A DNA stretch of 23,394 nt from Candidatus Uhrbacteria bacterium (GCA_016205975.1 JACQSK010000025.1:1-23394), one strand, 5' to 3'. Positions 13,163 to 21,241 are shown, counted from the stretch's first letter. Made by a program: numbers and translations. The notes: a model not told the origin generated them from the sequence alone.

Positions 13163-14323
13163 TTATTTTGCTGTTTCCAGAATACCCTCTACCTGCGCTG
13201 CCAGAGGCACCAGCTCGCCGCCGATAGCCTGCATGAGCGTTAGCTCAACCTCAGCATCCCCGTTCTCGTCGAAGTTGAATGTGCCAAGGGCTCCTGGCCA
13301 GTCAACGACTTGGTTGTTGAAGTAGTCGGCCACGGCTTGCGCGTCTGCGCCAGCCCGTGCCAGTGCCTCAGCGAGCAAGAAGACGCTGTCATAGGCACTC
13401 GCCGTGAAGGCAACGAACTCTGGTGCTCTGCCGTACATCACTTCATAGGCGGCGAGCAGGGAGGCCGCCTTTCCCTGCGTAGGCAACGCCACCTCGGCCA
13501 TCACGACCTCTTCGTAGAGCGAGGGGTTTGCGGCAATGGCTGAGCGGTCGAGCATGGCGTTATCGGCAAACACGGCCACGTTCATCCAGGACTCGGAAAG
13601 TTGTTGCAAGATCAGCTCCCCTGCGGCTGGGCTTTGTGGAATCACATAGACCATCTGGGGGTTGCTGACACGCATCTTGGTGATGAGCGCACGGAAATCC
13701 GTTTCGCCAGAATCGAACGTCTCATCAAAGACGACCGTGCCTGAGTAAGACGCCTTAAAGGCGGCACGAACACCTTGGGCAAAGTCTGTCGTCTGTGAAA
13801 TGATTGCCGCGCGCTGGAGGTTTACCGATTGCGCATAGGCGGCGACCAGCTTCGCTTCTCTGTCGTCTGATGGGTAGGTGCGGAAGACGAGATCACCCGC
13901 TTGGGTGATGTCTGGACTCGTCGCGGACGGAGAGAGAAGCAACACGTGTGCTTGCTGTGTGGTCGGTGCGGCGGCAAGCGTCTCACCGGAACAGGTTCCG
14001 CCCAAGATAAACTCCACGCCATCCACCTCCACGAGTTTCTGCGCGGCCGTGGCAGCCGCGTTCCCCTCACACTTAGAGTCCTCGTACACAAGCTCAATCT
14101 TCTTGCCGTTCACTCCTCCCGCCGCGTTCACTTCTGAAACCGCGAGGTCGTACGCGCGTTGCATGGCCGTACCGTAACTCGCCTCATCGCCCGTGAGAGG
14201 TGTGAGAACGCCGATCTTGAGTGACGCGCCCGCTCCACCGGTCACGGAAAAATAGACGAAGCCGAGCGCGATCAGGAGGACGCCGATCGCCCACAGAAGG
14301 GCGTTGTTGGATTTCTCAGGCAT
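13163..14323 (-). CDS. Branched-chain-amino-acid-type ABC substrate-binding protein (LivJ-like)
   Basis: A 386-residue periplasmic binding protein of the type I fold (Peripla_BP_6). A single hydrophobic segment at about 8-28 is an uncleaved anchor or signal peptide; there is no lipobox cysteine. Family features include LKIGVLTPLTGDEASYGTAMQRAYDLAVSE in the first lobe, the two cysteines in EDSKCEG and GGTCSGE that probably form the usual disulfide, LLSPSATSPD, and FVAFTASAYDSVFLLAEAL near the C-terminus. The ligand could be an amino acid, amide or other small molecule. No permease or ATPase gene is nearby. It lies eight bases after dnaN, so it may be co-transcribed with the replication genes. 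No Shine-Dalgarno sequence. Confidence 0.85.
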   Translation of the reverse strand: MPEKSNNALLWAIGVLLIALGFVYFSVTGGAGASLKIGVLTPLTGDEASYGTAMQRAYDLAVSEVNAAGGVNGKKIELVYEDSKCEGNAAATAAQKLVEVDGVEFILGGTCSGETLAAAPTTQQAHVLLLSPSATSPDITQAGDLVFRTYPSDDREAKLVAAYAQSVNLQRAAIISQTTDFAQGVRAAFKASYSGTVVFDETFDSGETDFRALITKMRVSNPQMVYVIPQSPAAGELILQQLSESWMNVAVFADNAMLDRSAIAANPSLYEEVVMAEVALPTQGKAASLLAAYEVMYGRAPEFVAFTASAYDSVFLLAEALARAGADAQAVADYFNNQVVDWPGALGTFNFDENGDAEVELTLMQAIGGELVPLAAQVEGILETAK

Positions 14324-14331
14324 AGAGGTCT

Positions 14332-15468
14332 CTATTGCTTAATGGGCATGATGATATAGCGATACGCATCCGTCGCGTCCTTGGGGGTGATGAGGCAGGG
14401 GTTGCCGCCGTCGATCATTTCAAATACGACCTGGTCGCTCGCGATCGCCTGCAGGCCATCCAAAAGATAGCGGTAGTTTACGGTGACCGTGTTGCGCTGT
14501 CCAGAAAGTTCGGCCGAGCAGTTGGTCGAGTTCTCCCCGCGCGTGGCGTCTGTGGCGCTCACGGAGAGCTGGGACACGGAAGGATCAAACGTCAGAGTCA
14601 CATCAAAAAGTCCGGAATGTGAGAAGAGGCTTGCTGTCTTTACCGCCTTCACAAAATCCTCACGGTCGATGACCGCGCGCGTCTGGAAGGCTGTTGGGAT
14701 GATGGCCTTGTAGTCTGGATAGATCTCATCAATGGTGCGTGAAATAAGCTCGACGGGGCCGTAGGTAAAAACAAGTTGCGCGTTGGACAGGTGCAGCGTG
14801 AGTGTTGATGGAAGTTCAACATCATCTTTGAACACGGAAAGAATGCGGGCAACTTCGTGCAGTGTTTTTGAGGGAACAACCAGGAGCAGGGGTTCCTCAA
14901 CAGGTGAAACGAGAGGAATGGTTTTCTCAGAGAGCCTATAGGAGTCCGTGGCCGCAAGCGTTAGGCGTCCTTCTTGTTCATGGGAGAAAAAAGAAAATGA
15001 GACGCCTGTGAGTTCTGGACGGGATTCGTTGGTTGCCACGGAAAAGAGGACCTGTGCGAGGGCTTTCTTAAACTCCTCAACCGGGATTTGGAAATCTTTC
15101 TCTCCAGAAACGCGTGGGACAAGAGGAAACTCTGAAGCCCCGAGTCCGTGAATTTTGGTCTTGTGACTTCCACATTGAACATTGGCGTTTTGGTCTTGTG
15201 TCTCGATGTGGATTGTTTCGTTTGGTAAAAGGGAAACGTAATCAAAGAAAAGCTTAGACGGTAATGTATACTCTCCTGCTTCTTCGACCTTTCCTCGTAC
15301 GGTACAGTTGATCGCCATCTCCAGATTCGTCGCAGTAAAACGAATACTCCCTCCTTCTGCTTTGAGAAGAACGTTTTGAAGAATTGGAAGGTTCACGTTC
15401 TTTGTCATCAGATGACTCGTAATGGAGAGACCTTGATGGAGGTTATCCCGTGTGCAGGAGAGCTTCAT
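14332..15468 (-). CDS. dnaN: DNA polymerase III beta subunit (sliding clamp)
   Basis: A 378-residue clamp of normal length made of three repeated domains (about 1-120, 125-250, 255-378). The N-terminus MKLSCTRDNLHQGLS, the segment GLGASEFPLVP, TDSYRLSEKTI in the middle domain and the C-terminal YRYIIMPIKQ are characteristic. The last residues form part of the hydrophobic cleft that binds polymerase and other clamp partners. It lies downstream of dnaA on the same strand, as in most bacteria, after a 241-base region with DnaA-box-like sequences. No Shine-Dalgarno sequence precedes the ATG. Confidence 0.97.
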   Translation of the reverse strand: MKLSCTRDNLHQGLSITSHLMTKNVNLPILQNVLLKAEGGSIRFTATNLEMAINCTVRGKVEEAGEYTLPSKLFFDYVSLLPNETIHIETQDQNANVQCGSHKTKIHGLGASEFPLVPRVSGEKDFQIPVEEFKKALAQVLFSVATNESRPELTGVSFSFFSHEQEGRLTLAATDSYRLSEKTIPLVSPVEEPLLLVVPSKTLHEVARILSVFKDDVELPSTLTLHLSNAQLVFTYGPVELISRTIDEIYPDYKAIIPTAFQTRAVIDREDFVKAVKTASLFSHSGLFDVTLTFDPSVSQLSVSATDATRGENSTNCSAELSGQRNTVTVNYRYLLDGLQAIASDQVVFEMIDGGNPCLITPKDATDAYRYIIMPIKQ

Positions 15469-15709
15469 AATTAGAATGGGTTTAAGAAGAAGAAAAAGGG
15501 AAGGAGAAGAAGGGGTTGTGGACGAAGGGGATAAGAGAAGAACTGTTTTAGTTTTCAGCTGATCCTTGGGGTCGGCTTTGTGGATGGAGAGATAAGGGAG
15601 AGGGTGGTGAAAGGGGTATGAGTTTTTTCGTTCGTCCTTGGCGCCAGAATACCCACAGGTTTTTCCTCCGAGTTAAGAGCCGCTTATCCACGCGTGAACA
15701 AGGTGTGGA
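15469..15709. other. dnaA-dnaN intergenic region, candidate oriC
   Basis: This 241-base gap holds several sequences close to the DnaA box TTATNCACA or its complement: 15517-15525 (TGTGGACGA), 15579-15587 (TGTGGATGG), 15684-15692 (TTATCCACG) and 15704-15712 (TGTGGACTA, running into the dnaA stop). Each has one or more mismatches. Next to dnaN is a run of 32 uninterrupted purines on the plus strand (15484-15515). I see no clear AT-rich unwinding element, so the origin could instead be on the other side of dnaA. Confidence 0.5.
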
Positions 15710-17104
15710 CTAGAGGGCGTATAACTTCTGCTTAATCAGTTCAAGGTCGTGCTGGAGCTTTTCATCTTCCAGCAGGCAGTTCGTAATTTTATCGTAGGCA
15801 TGCATGGCGGTGGTGTGGTCGCGGCCGCCCAGCTCAGAACCGATGGAGGGATAACTTGATTTCATTTCCTCCCGCATGAGATACATCACGATCTGGCGTG
15901 GGAACGCCAGGCGTTTCTGCCGGCTCTGTCCCAAAAGGTCATCCATGTGAATGTCAAAGTAGAGCGCAACGGTCTGAATGAGCTGCCTGGGCGTGACGTT
16001 TTTGCGGCTGGAGGCTGGCTGGAAGCTTGTGAGGATTGGTTTGACGGTCTCGATGGAAGGCTTGGCATTTTTGAACTGGTGGAAAGCGATGATTTTATTG
16101 AGCGCGCCCTCGAGCTCGCGGACGTTCGTCTGCACGACGGTCGCCACATGATGGAGAATGTCGCGTTCAATGTGGTACATCTTTTCCCGGCACTTGGTTT
16201 CCAGAATCGCTACGCGCGTTTCAAAATCAGGAGAGCCGACGTCCGCGAGCATCCCGCACTCAAAGCGTGAAGTCAGACGTTCTTCTAGGTCAGAGATTGC
16301 CTTGGGCGGGCGGTCAGAGGAGATAACAATTTGGTGGTTGTTTTGGTGGAGCTGGTTGAACGTGTGGAAGAACTCTTCTTGCGTTTCTTTTTTCCCTCCC
16401 AAAAATTGGATATCGTCCACAAGCAAGATGTCCACGGTGCGGTACCGGTTCTTGAACTCACTCATCCGGTTAGACCGAAGCGCGCTGATAAAATCGTTGG
16501 TAAAGCGCTCACTGGTTACATAAAGGATTTTGATTTGAGGGTGTTTGTGGATGAGGTCGTTGCCGATCGCCTGGAGGAGGTGGGTTTTTCCCAGGCCCAC
16601 GCCCCCGTAGATGAAGAGTGGGTTGTACACGCCTCCAGGCTGGGCTGAGACGGCCTGGGCCGCTGCGTGGGCGAGCTCGTTTTGTTTGCCTACGATGAAC
16701 GTTTCAAAACAATACTTGCCGTTTAAGGAGAACTCCCCGGTGCGGATTTCTTTTTGCTGAGGCAAGGGAGACGAGGTAAATTGTGTTGGTGCTGCATTTT
16801 GTGGAGCGGGCACGGCCTCTTTTTCAAATAGCGGAATGTCACGCGGGGCGGAAGGACGATTTTCAACGCGGTAACTCAACTGCTTTACCGCACCATGGCT
16901 GTGCTCCTGTAATGAGCGCAGGATCTCGCGGGCATACTTTTTCTCAAGCCAGGCCTTTGTGAACATGTTGGGAACGCCAACGATGACCGCGTTTGTGTCC
17001 ACCTCAGAGATGAACGTGTACTTGAACCAGGTCGTGAAATTGGCTTTGCTGAGCGTGAGTTCGAGCTCACCCAGCACAGCCTGCCACAGGTCGTTGGTGT
17101 TCAT
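15710..17104 (-). CDS. dnaA: Chromosomal replication initiator protein DnaA
   Basis: A 464-residue protein with the usual four parts. Domain I (about 1-80) has LWQAVLGELELTLSKANFTTWF. Domain II is a short proline/glutamine-rich linker (about 83-125). The AAA+ domain III carries the Walker A motif GGVGLGKT (167-174) and Walker B LLVDD (227-231), with SSDRPPKAI as sensor I region. Domain IV ends with the DnaA-box-binding signature GGRDHTTAMHAYDKI (426-440). The start at 17104 fits family N-termini; the frame is open 41 codons further upstream but without family similarity. An AGGAGG lies 15 bases before the ATG, longer than ideal. DnaA binds origin boxes and opens the duplex. A perfect DnaA box lies in its candidate promoter. 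Confidence 0.97.
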   Translation of the reverse strand: MNTNDLWQAVLGELELTLSKANFTTWFKYTFISEVDTNAVIVGVPNMFTKAWLEKKYAREILRSLQEHSHGAVKQLSYRVENRPSAPRDIPLFEKEAVPAPQNAAPTQFTSSPLPQQKEIRTGEFSLNGKYCFETFIVGKQNELAHAAAQAVSAQPGGVYNPLFIYGGVGLGKTHLLQAIGNDLIHKHPQIKILYVTSERFTNDFISALRSNRMSEFKNRYRTVDILLVDDIQFLGGKKETQEEFFHTFNQLHQNNHQIVISSDRPPKAISDLEERLTSRFECGMLADVGSPDFETRVAILETKCREKMYHIERDILHHVATVVQTNVRELEGALNKIIAFHQFKNAKPSIETVKPILTSFQPASSRKNVTPRQLIQTVALYFDIHMDDLLGQSRQKRLAFPRQIVMYLMREEMKSSYPSIGSELGGRDHTTAMHAYDKITNCLLEDEKLQHDLELIKQKLYAL

Positions 17105-17144
17105 AGCGAGTATGAAGATCCTCCTAAAAGTTACGCTGCGCACC

Positions 17145-17174
17145 AGTGTAGAACAGTTGTGTATAACTGAGCAA
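17145..17174 (-). promoter_or_regulatory. Candidate dnaA promoter with an internal DnaA box
   Basis: On the minus strand TTGCTC (17169-17174) and TACACT (17145-17150) are 18 bases apart. The spacer contains TTATACACA (17158-17166 on the complement), a perfect match to the DnaA-box consensus. DnaA bound there would block polymerase, which suggests autorepression. Further weak box-like sequence lies near 17209. Confidence 0.55.
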
Positions 17175-17260
17175 GCTGGTGGAAACTGTGCATGGAGGTT
17201 GATGGAATGTGGACAGTATGTTAGCATCTCCGTATTGAAACTTGACTCTCATTATTTGAT

Positions 17261-17410
17261 ATGCCCAAGCGAACGTATCAACCAAAGAAACGTCAGCGCT
17301 CGAAAGTCCACGGTTTCCGTGCGCGCATGAAAAGCGCCACGGGGCGCGATGTCCTGAAGCGCCGCCGCGCGCGCGGCCGAAAGAGGCTCACCGTCAAAAC
17401 AAGTAAGTAG
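17261..17410 (+). CDS. rpmH: 50S ribosomal protein L34
   Basis: A 49-residue, very basic protein beginning MPKRTYQPKKRQRSKVHGF, with the usual RARMKSATGRDVLKRRRARGR core and a KRLTV C-terminus. L34 is a small protein of the large ribosomal subunit. It is divergent from dnaA and nine bases upstream of rnpA, the classical origin-region order. No Shine-Dalgarno sequence is visible. Promoter candidates upstream are weak; TTGATG (17199) with TAGCAT (17222) is the best I find. Confidence 0.97.
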   Translation: MPKRTYQPKKRQRSKVHGFRARMKSATGRDVLKRRRARGRKRLTVKTSK

Positions 17411-17419
17411 GCTTGGGCT

Positions 17420-17758
17420 ATGCTTCCGCAGACAAACAGGCTTCGGCAAGAAAAAGACATGAAAACGCTCTTCGCCAAAGGCAGGAGCGTTTTTGGGACT
17501 CTTGTGGGAATGAAGCTGTGCGCCAACGGGCGGCCGGTGACCAGGTTTGCTGTAGTGGTCGGTGTGAAGACGGCCAAGCGCGCAGTGGATCGCAATCGTA
17601 TCAAGCGACGCGTGCGGGCGATTGTGTACGCGCTTTTGCCAGAGCTCAAAGGCGGGTTTGATGTGGCACTTCTGCCGAGGAAAGAGGCTCTCACAGCCAA
17701 GCCGGAAGCACTCAAGGCAGCTCTTCTTGGGAGCCTAAAGAAAGCCAGACTTTTATGA
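17420..17758 (+). CDS. rnpA: Ribonuclease P protein component
   Basis: A 112-residue basic protein that, with the RNase P RNA (not in this window), trims 5' leaders of tRNA precursors. It starts LPQTNRLRQEKDMKTLFAKG and carries the family signature KRAVDRNRIKRRVRAIV at about 53-69. Length is normal. It follows rpmH by nine bases, and its stop overlaps the yidD start (ATGA), so the three genes form one operon. An inner ATG at residue 14 exists but would remove part of the conserved N-terminus. Confidence 0.95.
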   Translation: MLPQTNRLRQEKDMKTLFAKGRSVFGTLVGMKLCANGRPVTRFAVVVGVKTAKRAVDRNRIKRRVRAIVYALLPELKGGFDVALLPRKEALTAKPEALKAALLGSLKKARLL

Positions 17759-17997
17759 GATGGGTTTTGATAGGCCTCATCCGCGGGTACCAAAGGACCC
17801 TTTCCCCAGACCATGGCCTTGTAAAACCTCTATTTCCAGATGGTTTTTGCCGCTTTTACCCAAGTTGTTCGCAGTACGGCCATGACTCGATCGATCGCTT
17901 CGGTGCCGGAAAAGGCCTTTTTCTCACCTTTTGGCGTATTTTGCGCTGCAATCCGTTCTCAAACGGAGGGAACGATCCTGTCCCAGAGAGAAAATAG
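17755..17997 (+). CDS. yidD: Membrane protein insertion efficiency factor YidD
   Basis: An 80-residue protein of the YidD family, which helps YidC-dependent insertion of membrane proteins. It has the amphipathic N-terminus WVLIGLIRGYQRTLSPD, the three-cysteine region with CRFYPSCSQY (32-41), and the C-terminal RILRCNPFSNGGNDPVP. The start overlaps the rnpA stop by four bases. In most bacteria yidC follows; here an unrelated HExxH protein gene comes next. Confidence 0.93.
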   Translation: MRWVLIGLIRGYQRTLSPDHGLVKPLFPDGFCRFYPSCSQYGHDSIDRFGAGKGLFLTFWRILRCNPFSNGGNDPVPERK

Positions 17998-18066
17998 CAG
18001 AGTAAGTTGGTTTTTCCCCGCTTCCCGCAGGCACTCGTCGGATTGTGACGGTTTTGCTAGAAAAAT

Positions 18067-18774
18067 ATGGCTCAGATCGAGATCAAAATGGACATCAATC
18101 AGGATGCTTGGAACTGGTGGGAGGCATGCAACAAAGTCTCTCACGGTGTTGATTGGAAACAACGGATAGAGGGGCCGCTTCGCTTGGCACTGGCTGGGAA
18201 AGATCGATCCACAGCCAATGTCGTGCTCCTGCCGTACCTAGATCAGTATTACGCTGATCACAAAAACGAACTCCAAACAAAACTTACCGAAGCCCAAAAC
18301 CTCTTTGCCGCCCAGGCGCCTCACGCGCTTGAGCTCATGGCGCGGGTTACGGGTAATCCCATTTACCGCGACTCCTTCACCTGTTTTCTGACGACGTTCC
18401 CCCGCTGCCCATACAGCCTAGAAAAAGGCTGGGTCTGGCTGTGCGCGCTGTGGCCGGCAAAATGTTACCTGGGAACATTCCTGCACGAGTTGCAACATTT
18501 TCAATTTCTCCATTACTACGCACACCTTCCGGAACTGAGCCACCTCTCTGCGAAACAAATCGATTTTTTGAAAGAAGCCCTGACCGTCATACTCAACGAC
18601 GAGTTTTTGCCGTTTATGTGCGAGAAGGACAAGGGCTACGACATGCATCAGGAGCTTCGTCATGAGTTGGAAACATTTTGGGAGAAAGAAAAGGATTTTT
18701 ACGCGCTGATTCTGTTTGGCGCCGGGCGGTTGATGAAACAAGCTGGAGAAACTAAGTTAGGGGCGGCTCGTTGA
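18067..18774 (+). CDS. Unknown protein with HExxH metallopeptidase-like motif
   Basis: A 235-residue protein I cannot place in a named family. It has HELQH at 140-144, the HExxH pattern of zincin metallopeptidases, set in a helix-like context (GTFLHELQHFQFLHYY). Possible third metal ligands are E170 (KEALTVILNDEF), E179 or later histidines (H194, H199). Cysteines occur at 21, 106, 114, 126, 133 and 185. There is no signal peptide or clear membrane segment, so it is probably cytoplasmic. It follows yidD by 69 bases, where yidC usually sits. The start ATG at 18067 lacks a Shine-Dalgarno sequence; an inner ATG at residue 8 is possible. The motif alone does not prove peptidase activity. Confidence 0.7.
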   Translation: MAQIEIKMDINQDAWNWWEACNKVSHGVDWKQRIEGPLRLALAGKDRSTANVVLLPYLDQYYADHKNELQTKLTEAQNLFAAQAPHALELMARVTGNPIYRDSFTCFLTTFPRCPYSLEKGWVWLCALWPAKCYLGTFLHELQHFQFLHYYAHLPELSHLSAKQIDFLKEALTVILNDEFLPFMCEKDKGYDMHQELRHELETFWEKEKDFYALILFGAGRLMKQAGETKLGAAR

Positions 18775-18797
18775 ACGGAGAGCACACACGACGGGAA

Positions 18798-18808
18798 GAC
18801 CTGAGGTC
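18798..18808. other. Small palindrome between converging genes
   Basis: GACCTGAGGTC has 5-bp arms around a central G. It sits in the 43-base gap between converging genes. No T-run follows, so a terminator role is not supported. Confidence 0.3.
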
Positions 18809-18817
18809 GACCCATTT

Positions 18818-19051
18818 TTATTTCTGCCAGGTTTTTGTCACCTTGACGTGTTTCATTTTGGCCGTGAGGCCGCGGACGATCTCGATTTGGCTTTTGGGTA
18901 GGCTGAGCTCCTCTGCCAACAACTCGATCACGGCGCGGTTGGCCTTCCCGCCCTCAGGAGCGGCCGTGACGGATACCTTAAGCGTATCCTCATCAAGCCA
19001 CGCGACCGCATTTTTTCTCGCGCTGGGTTTTACATGGACGGTGAGGATCAT
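18818..19051 (-). CDS. DUF167/YggU family protein
   Basis: A 77-residue protein matching the DUF167 (YggU) family: LTVHVKPSARKNAV at the N-terminus, LKVSVTAAPEGGKANRAVIELLAEEL in the centre, and a final IVRGLTAKMKHVKV. The fold is a small alpha/beta domain of unknown function; the gene is often found beside membrane or repair genes. Its ATG overlaps the TGA of nfo (ATGA), so it is translated from the same mRNA. Confidence 0.88.
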   Translation of the reverse strand: MILTVHVKPSARKNAVAWLDEDTLKVSVTAAPEGGKANRAVIELLAEELSLPKSQIEIVRGLTAKMKHVKVTKTWQK

Positions 19052-19881
19052 AGACGGAAGGATTTTAACAGGCGCATGTCCTCTTCCCGCTTTTCGTCCA
19101 TGGGCGTTTCCAGGATGAGGTCGAGGTGCTGGAGCTTAGGGCAGGTGACGAACAACTCAAACGCTCGCAGGCCCATCTTCCCCTCCCCTAAGTGCTCATG
19201 GCGATCCTTGTGCTCACCCAAGCCGACTTTGGAGTCGTTGCAGTGGCTTGCCACGAGGCGGTCGAGACCGACAAGGGCGTTGAAGGTTTCGAGGGTTTCA
19301 TCGAGGCCTTTTTTTGTGGTGATGTCGTAGCCGCTGGCGAAAGCGTGCTGCGTGTCAAAGCAGATGCCGATCTCACTCCCGCGCCGGGCGCCGTCCAAAA
19401 ACATTGCGAGCGCCTCAAAGGTGTCTCCCATCACCATGCCGGCGCCCGCCGAGATTTCGATCAGGAGCTGGCACGACCCCCCATAGCCCTCCATGATGCG
19501 GTCGAGCCCATCGATCACGAGACGCTCCCCTTCTTTTCGACCGACGTTTTTACTGGAGCCCGGATGGAACATCATCCCCGCGGCGCCCAGCTGGCTCCCC
19601 CGTTCGAGCTCCTCGCGCAAGACAGCAACCGAGCCATGGCGGATACGGTTTTCCGAGGAGGCAAGGTTAATGAAGTAGGGCGCATGGATGTACGCGCGCT
19701 TTACACCGTGGTCCCTCATGGCCGTTTGGAAAGAGGCCGCATCCTCATCAGAAACCGGTTTGGGTTTCCCTCCCTGCGGCGGGCGCGAGAAAAATTGGAT
19801 GGCCTCGCACCCAAGAGACGCTCCATTTTTTGGGGCGTTGGCGAGAGAGCCGGCAGCTGAGATATGCGCGCCCAAAAACAT
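19048..19881 (-). CDS. nfo: Deoxyribonuclease IV (AP endonuclease)
   Basis: A 277-residue TIM-barrel enzyme that cuts DNA 5' to abasic sites in base excision repair. The metal-binding residues of the family are all in place by pattern: H in YIHAPY, H in MFHPGS, E in LIEISAG, D and H in CFDTQHAFASGYD, H in VASHCNDSK, D and H in KDRHEHLGEG, and E in LILETP. I chose ATG at 19881 (MFLGAHISAAGS), which matches family N-termini. ATG at 19899 or GTG at 19902 would add six or seven residues. Those upstream starts lie inside a 12-bp hairpin. No Shine-Dalgarno sequence is seen. It lies downstream of tig and upstream of the DUF167 gene. Confidence 0.93.
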   Translation of the reverse strand: MFLGAHISAAGSLANAPKNGASLGCEAIQFFSRPPQGGKPKPVSDEDAASFQTAMRDHGVKRAYIHAPYFINLASSENRIRHGSVAVLREELERGSQLGAAGMMFHPGSSKNVGRKEGERLVIDGLDRIMEGYGGSCQLLIEISAGAGMVMGDTFEALAMFLDGARRGSEIGICFDTQHAFASGYDITTKKGLDETLETFNALVGLDRLVASHCNDSKVGLGEHKDRHEHLGEGKMGLRAFELFVTCPKLQHLDLILETPMDEKREEDMRLLKSFRL

Positions 19882-19907
19882 AAAGTGATGGTTGTCCATC
19901 ACTTTAT
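19880..19907 (-). terminator. 12-bp perfect hairpin between tig and nfo
   Basis: 19880-19891 pairs perfectly with 19896-19907 around four bases, and on the minus strand is followed by GTTTTT. It starts three bases after the tig stop and ends at the nfo ATG. It may partly terminate tig transcripts or control nfo translation. Confidence 0.6.
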
Positions 19908-19910
19908 CAT

Positions 19911-21200
19911 TTATCTGACCATGGCTCCACGCAACAGATCAATCGTTTTGCGGTTCCTCAGGATCTGTTCCATGTAGTCTCGGTACTCAGGCGAATACAC
20001 GCGTTCTTTTGTTTCCTTGTCTTCGTACTGGGAGGCAACGCGATCCAGCTCTTCGTCCAGCTCGCTGTCTTTGACCTCGACGTTTTCCTCTTTGGCTACG
20101 CATCGCAGCACCAGGGCGACCTTGATGCGTATGAGGGCTTGGGGGGTGAAGTCGAGCTTCAACTCGGCAAGCGTCTTTTTGAGGTTCTGCACGTAGGAGT
20201 CGAAGTCCGCTCCTTGGGACTCGACGGCGCGCTTGAGCTCGCCGACCATCTTGTTGATTTCCTCGTTCAAAAGGAGGTCGGGGATGTTCTCAAATTGAGA
20301 TTTGTTCGCAAGCAGTTCAAGCAGTTCTTTTTCTTCCGCGGTGCGCGCCTCGCGGATTTTTTCATCTAGCAAGTTTTTGTGAATGAGCTCTCGCATGGAC
20401 GCCAGACTTTTTGTTCCCAGGCTTACGGCAAAGGCGTCGTCAAGCGTTGGAGGCAGAAGGTGATAGAGCTCTTTCAAAACGATCTCGAACACGACGTCGC
20501 GCCCCGCCAACATTTTTTGCACGTGCTCTGTGGGGAACGGGAGCGTGAAGGTTTTTTCTTCGCCTTCCTTCATGCCCACGACCTGCTCCTTGAGGCCGGG
20601 GATGTAGTAATCCTCCGTAAGGTAGATGGCGTGGTTGCCTGACTGGCCGCCTTCCACCGGCACGCCGTCGAGTTTCATATTCATCGCCACGACGATTTTG
20701 TCCTGCAAGGTGACGGCCTCCCCTGCCGCCGCGCGAACCTCTTTGGTCTGCATGCGCGTGAGGTCTTTGAGGGCCAGGTCGATCTCGCTGTCTTTTATTT
20801 CGCTCGCTCGCGCGGCAACGGACAGTTTGCGGAAGTCCGCAAGAGCCGTCACCTCCGGCATACGCACCACGACCGCCGTGAAGACGATGTCATTTCCCGG
20901 CGCGAGTTTTTCTACGTCGATTTTCGGAGAGCCGACCGTGTCCAGGCGCTGCGAGAGGATCGCCTCCACATACGACTTGCGCACCAGAGGCTCAAGCGCC
21001 TCCTCGAGGATTTTCATCTCCCCCATGCGCGCCTTCACGATCTCATAGCCCGCGTGCCCAGGACGGAATCCCGGAATCTGCGTCTGCACAGAAAGACGTT
21101 TGGCCGCCTCCTCCAGATAGGGCCACGCTTCCTCTTGGGTGATGGTGAACGTGAGCTTGATTTGATTTTTTTCGAGCATCTCTGTTTTGATGTCTGGCAT
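19911..21200 (-). CDS. tig: Trigger factor (ribosome-associated chaperone)
   Basis: A 429-residue protein with the three trigger-factor domains. The N-terminal ribosome-binding domain (about 1-110) contains the tail IPGFRPGHAGYEIVKARMGE, the counterpart of the GFRxGxxP signature. An FKBP-type prolyl isomerase domain (about 150-235) has AVTLQDKIVVAMNMKLDGVPVEGG and the GMKEGEEKTFTLPFP strand. The helical C-terminal chaperone domain follows, rich in E and K. It binds nascent chains at the ribosome exit. I placed the start at MPDIKTE (21200). The open frame continues 32 codons upstream, but a strong promoter ends ten bases before this ATG. The mRNA is therefore probably leaderless. Confidence 0.93.
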   Translation of the reverse strand: MPDIKTEMLEKNQIKLTFTITQEEAWPYLEEAAKRLSVQTQIPGFRPGHAGYEIVKARMGEMKILEEALEPLVRKSYVEAILSQRLDTVGSPKIDVEKLAPGNDIVFTAVVVRMPEVTALADFRKLSVAARASEIKDSEIDLALKDLTRMQTKEVRAAAGEAVTLQDKIVVAMNMKLDGVPVEGGQSGNHAIYLTEDYYIPGLKEQVVGMKEGEEKTFTLPFPTEHVQKMLAGRDVVFEIVLKELYHLLPPTLDDAFAVSLGTKSLASMRELIHKNLLDEKIREARTAEEKELLELLANKSQFENIPDLLLNEEINKMVGELKRAVESQGADFDSYVQNLKKTLAELKLDFTPQALIRIKVALVLRCVAKEENVEVKDSELDEELDRVASQYEDKETKERVYSPEYRDYMEQILRNRKTIDLLRGAMVR

Positions 21201-21210
21201 AGTGGGGCGC

Positions 21211-21239
21211 AGAGTAATGGTATTCCTGGGAGATGTCAA
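21211..21239 (-). promoter_or_regulatory. Candidate tig promoter, nearly leaderless
   Basis: On the minus strand a perfect TTGACA (21234-21239), 17 bases, then TACTCT (21211-21216). The ATG of tig starts 11 bases after the -10, leaving a leader of only about 3-4 bases. Confidence 0.7.
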
Positions 21240-21241
21240 TG

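Noticed and set aside
17293..17814. Minus-strand open frame of 173 codons over rpmH and rnpA
   Set aside because: Both plus-strand genes are unmistakable, and the antisense protein has no family features.
19192..19860. Plus-strand open frame of 222 codons over nfo
   Set aside because: nfo on the other strand has all its metal ligands; this is its complement.
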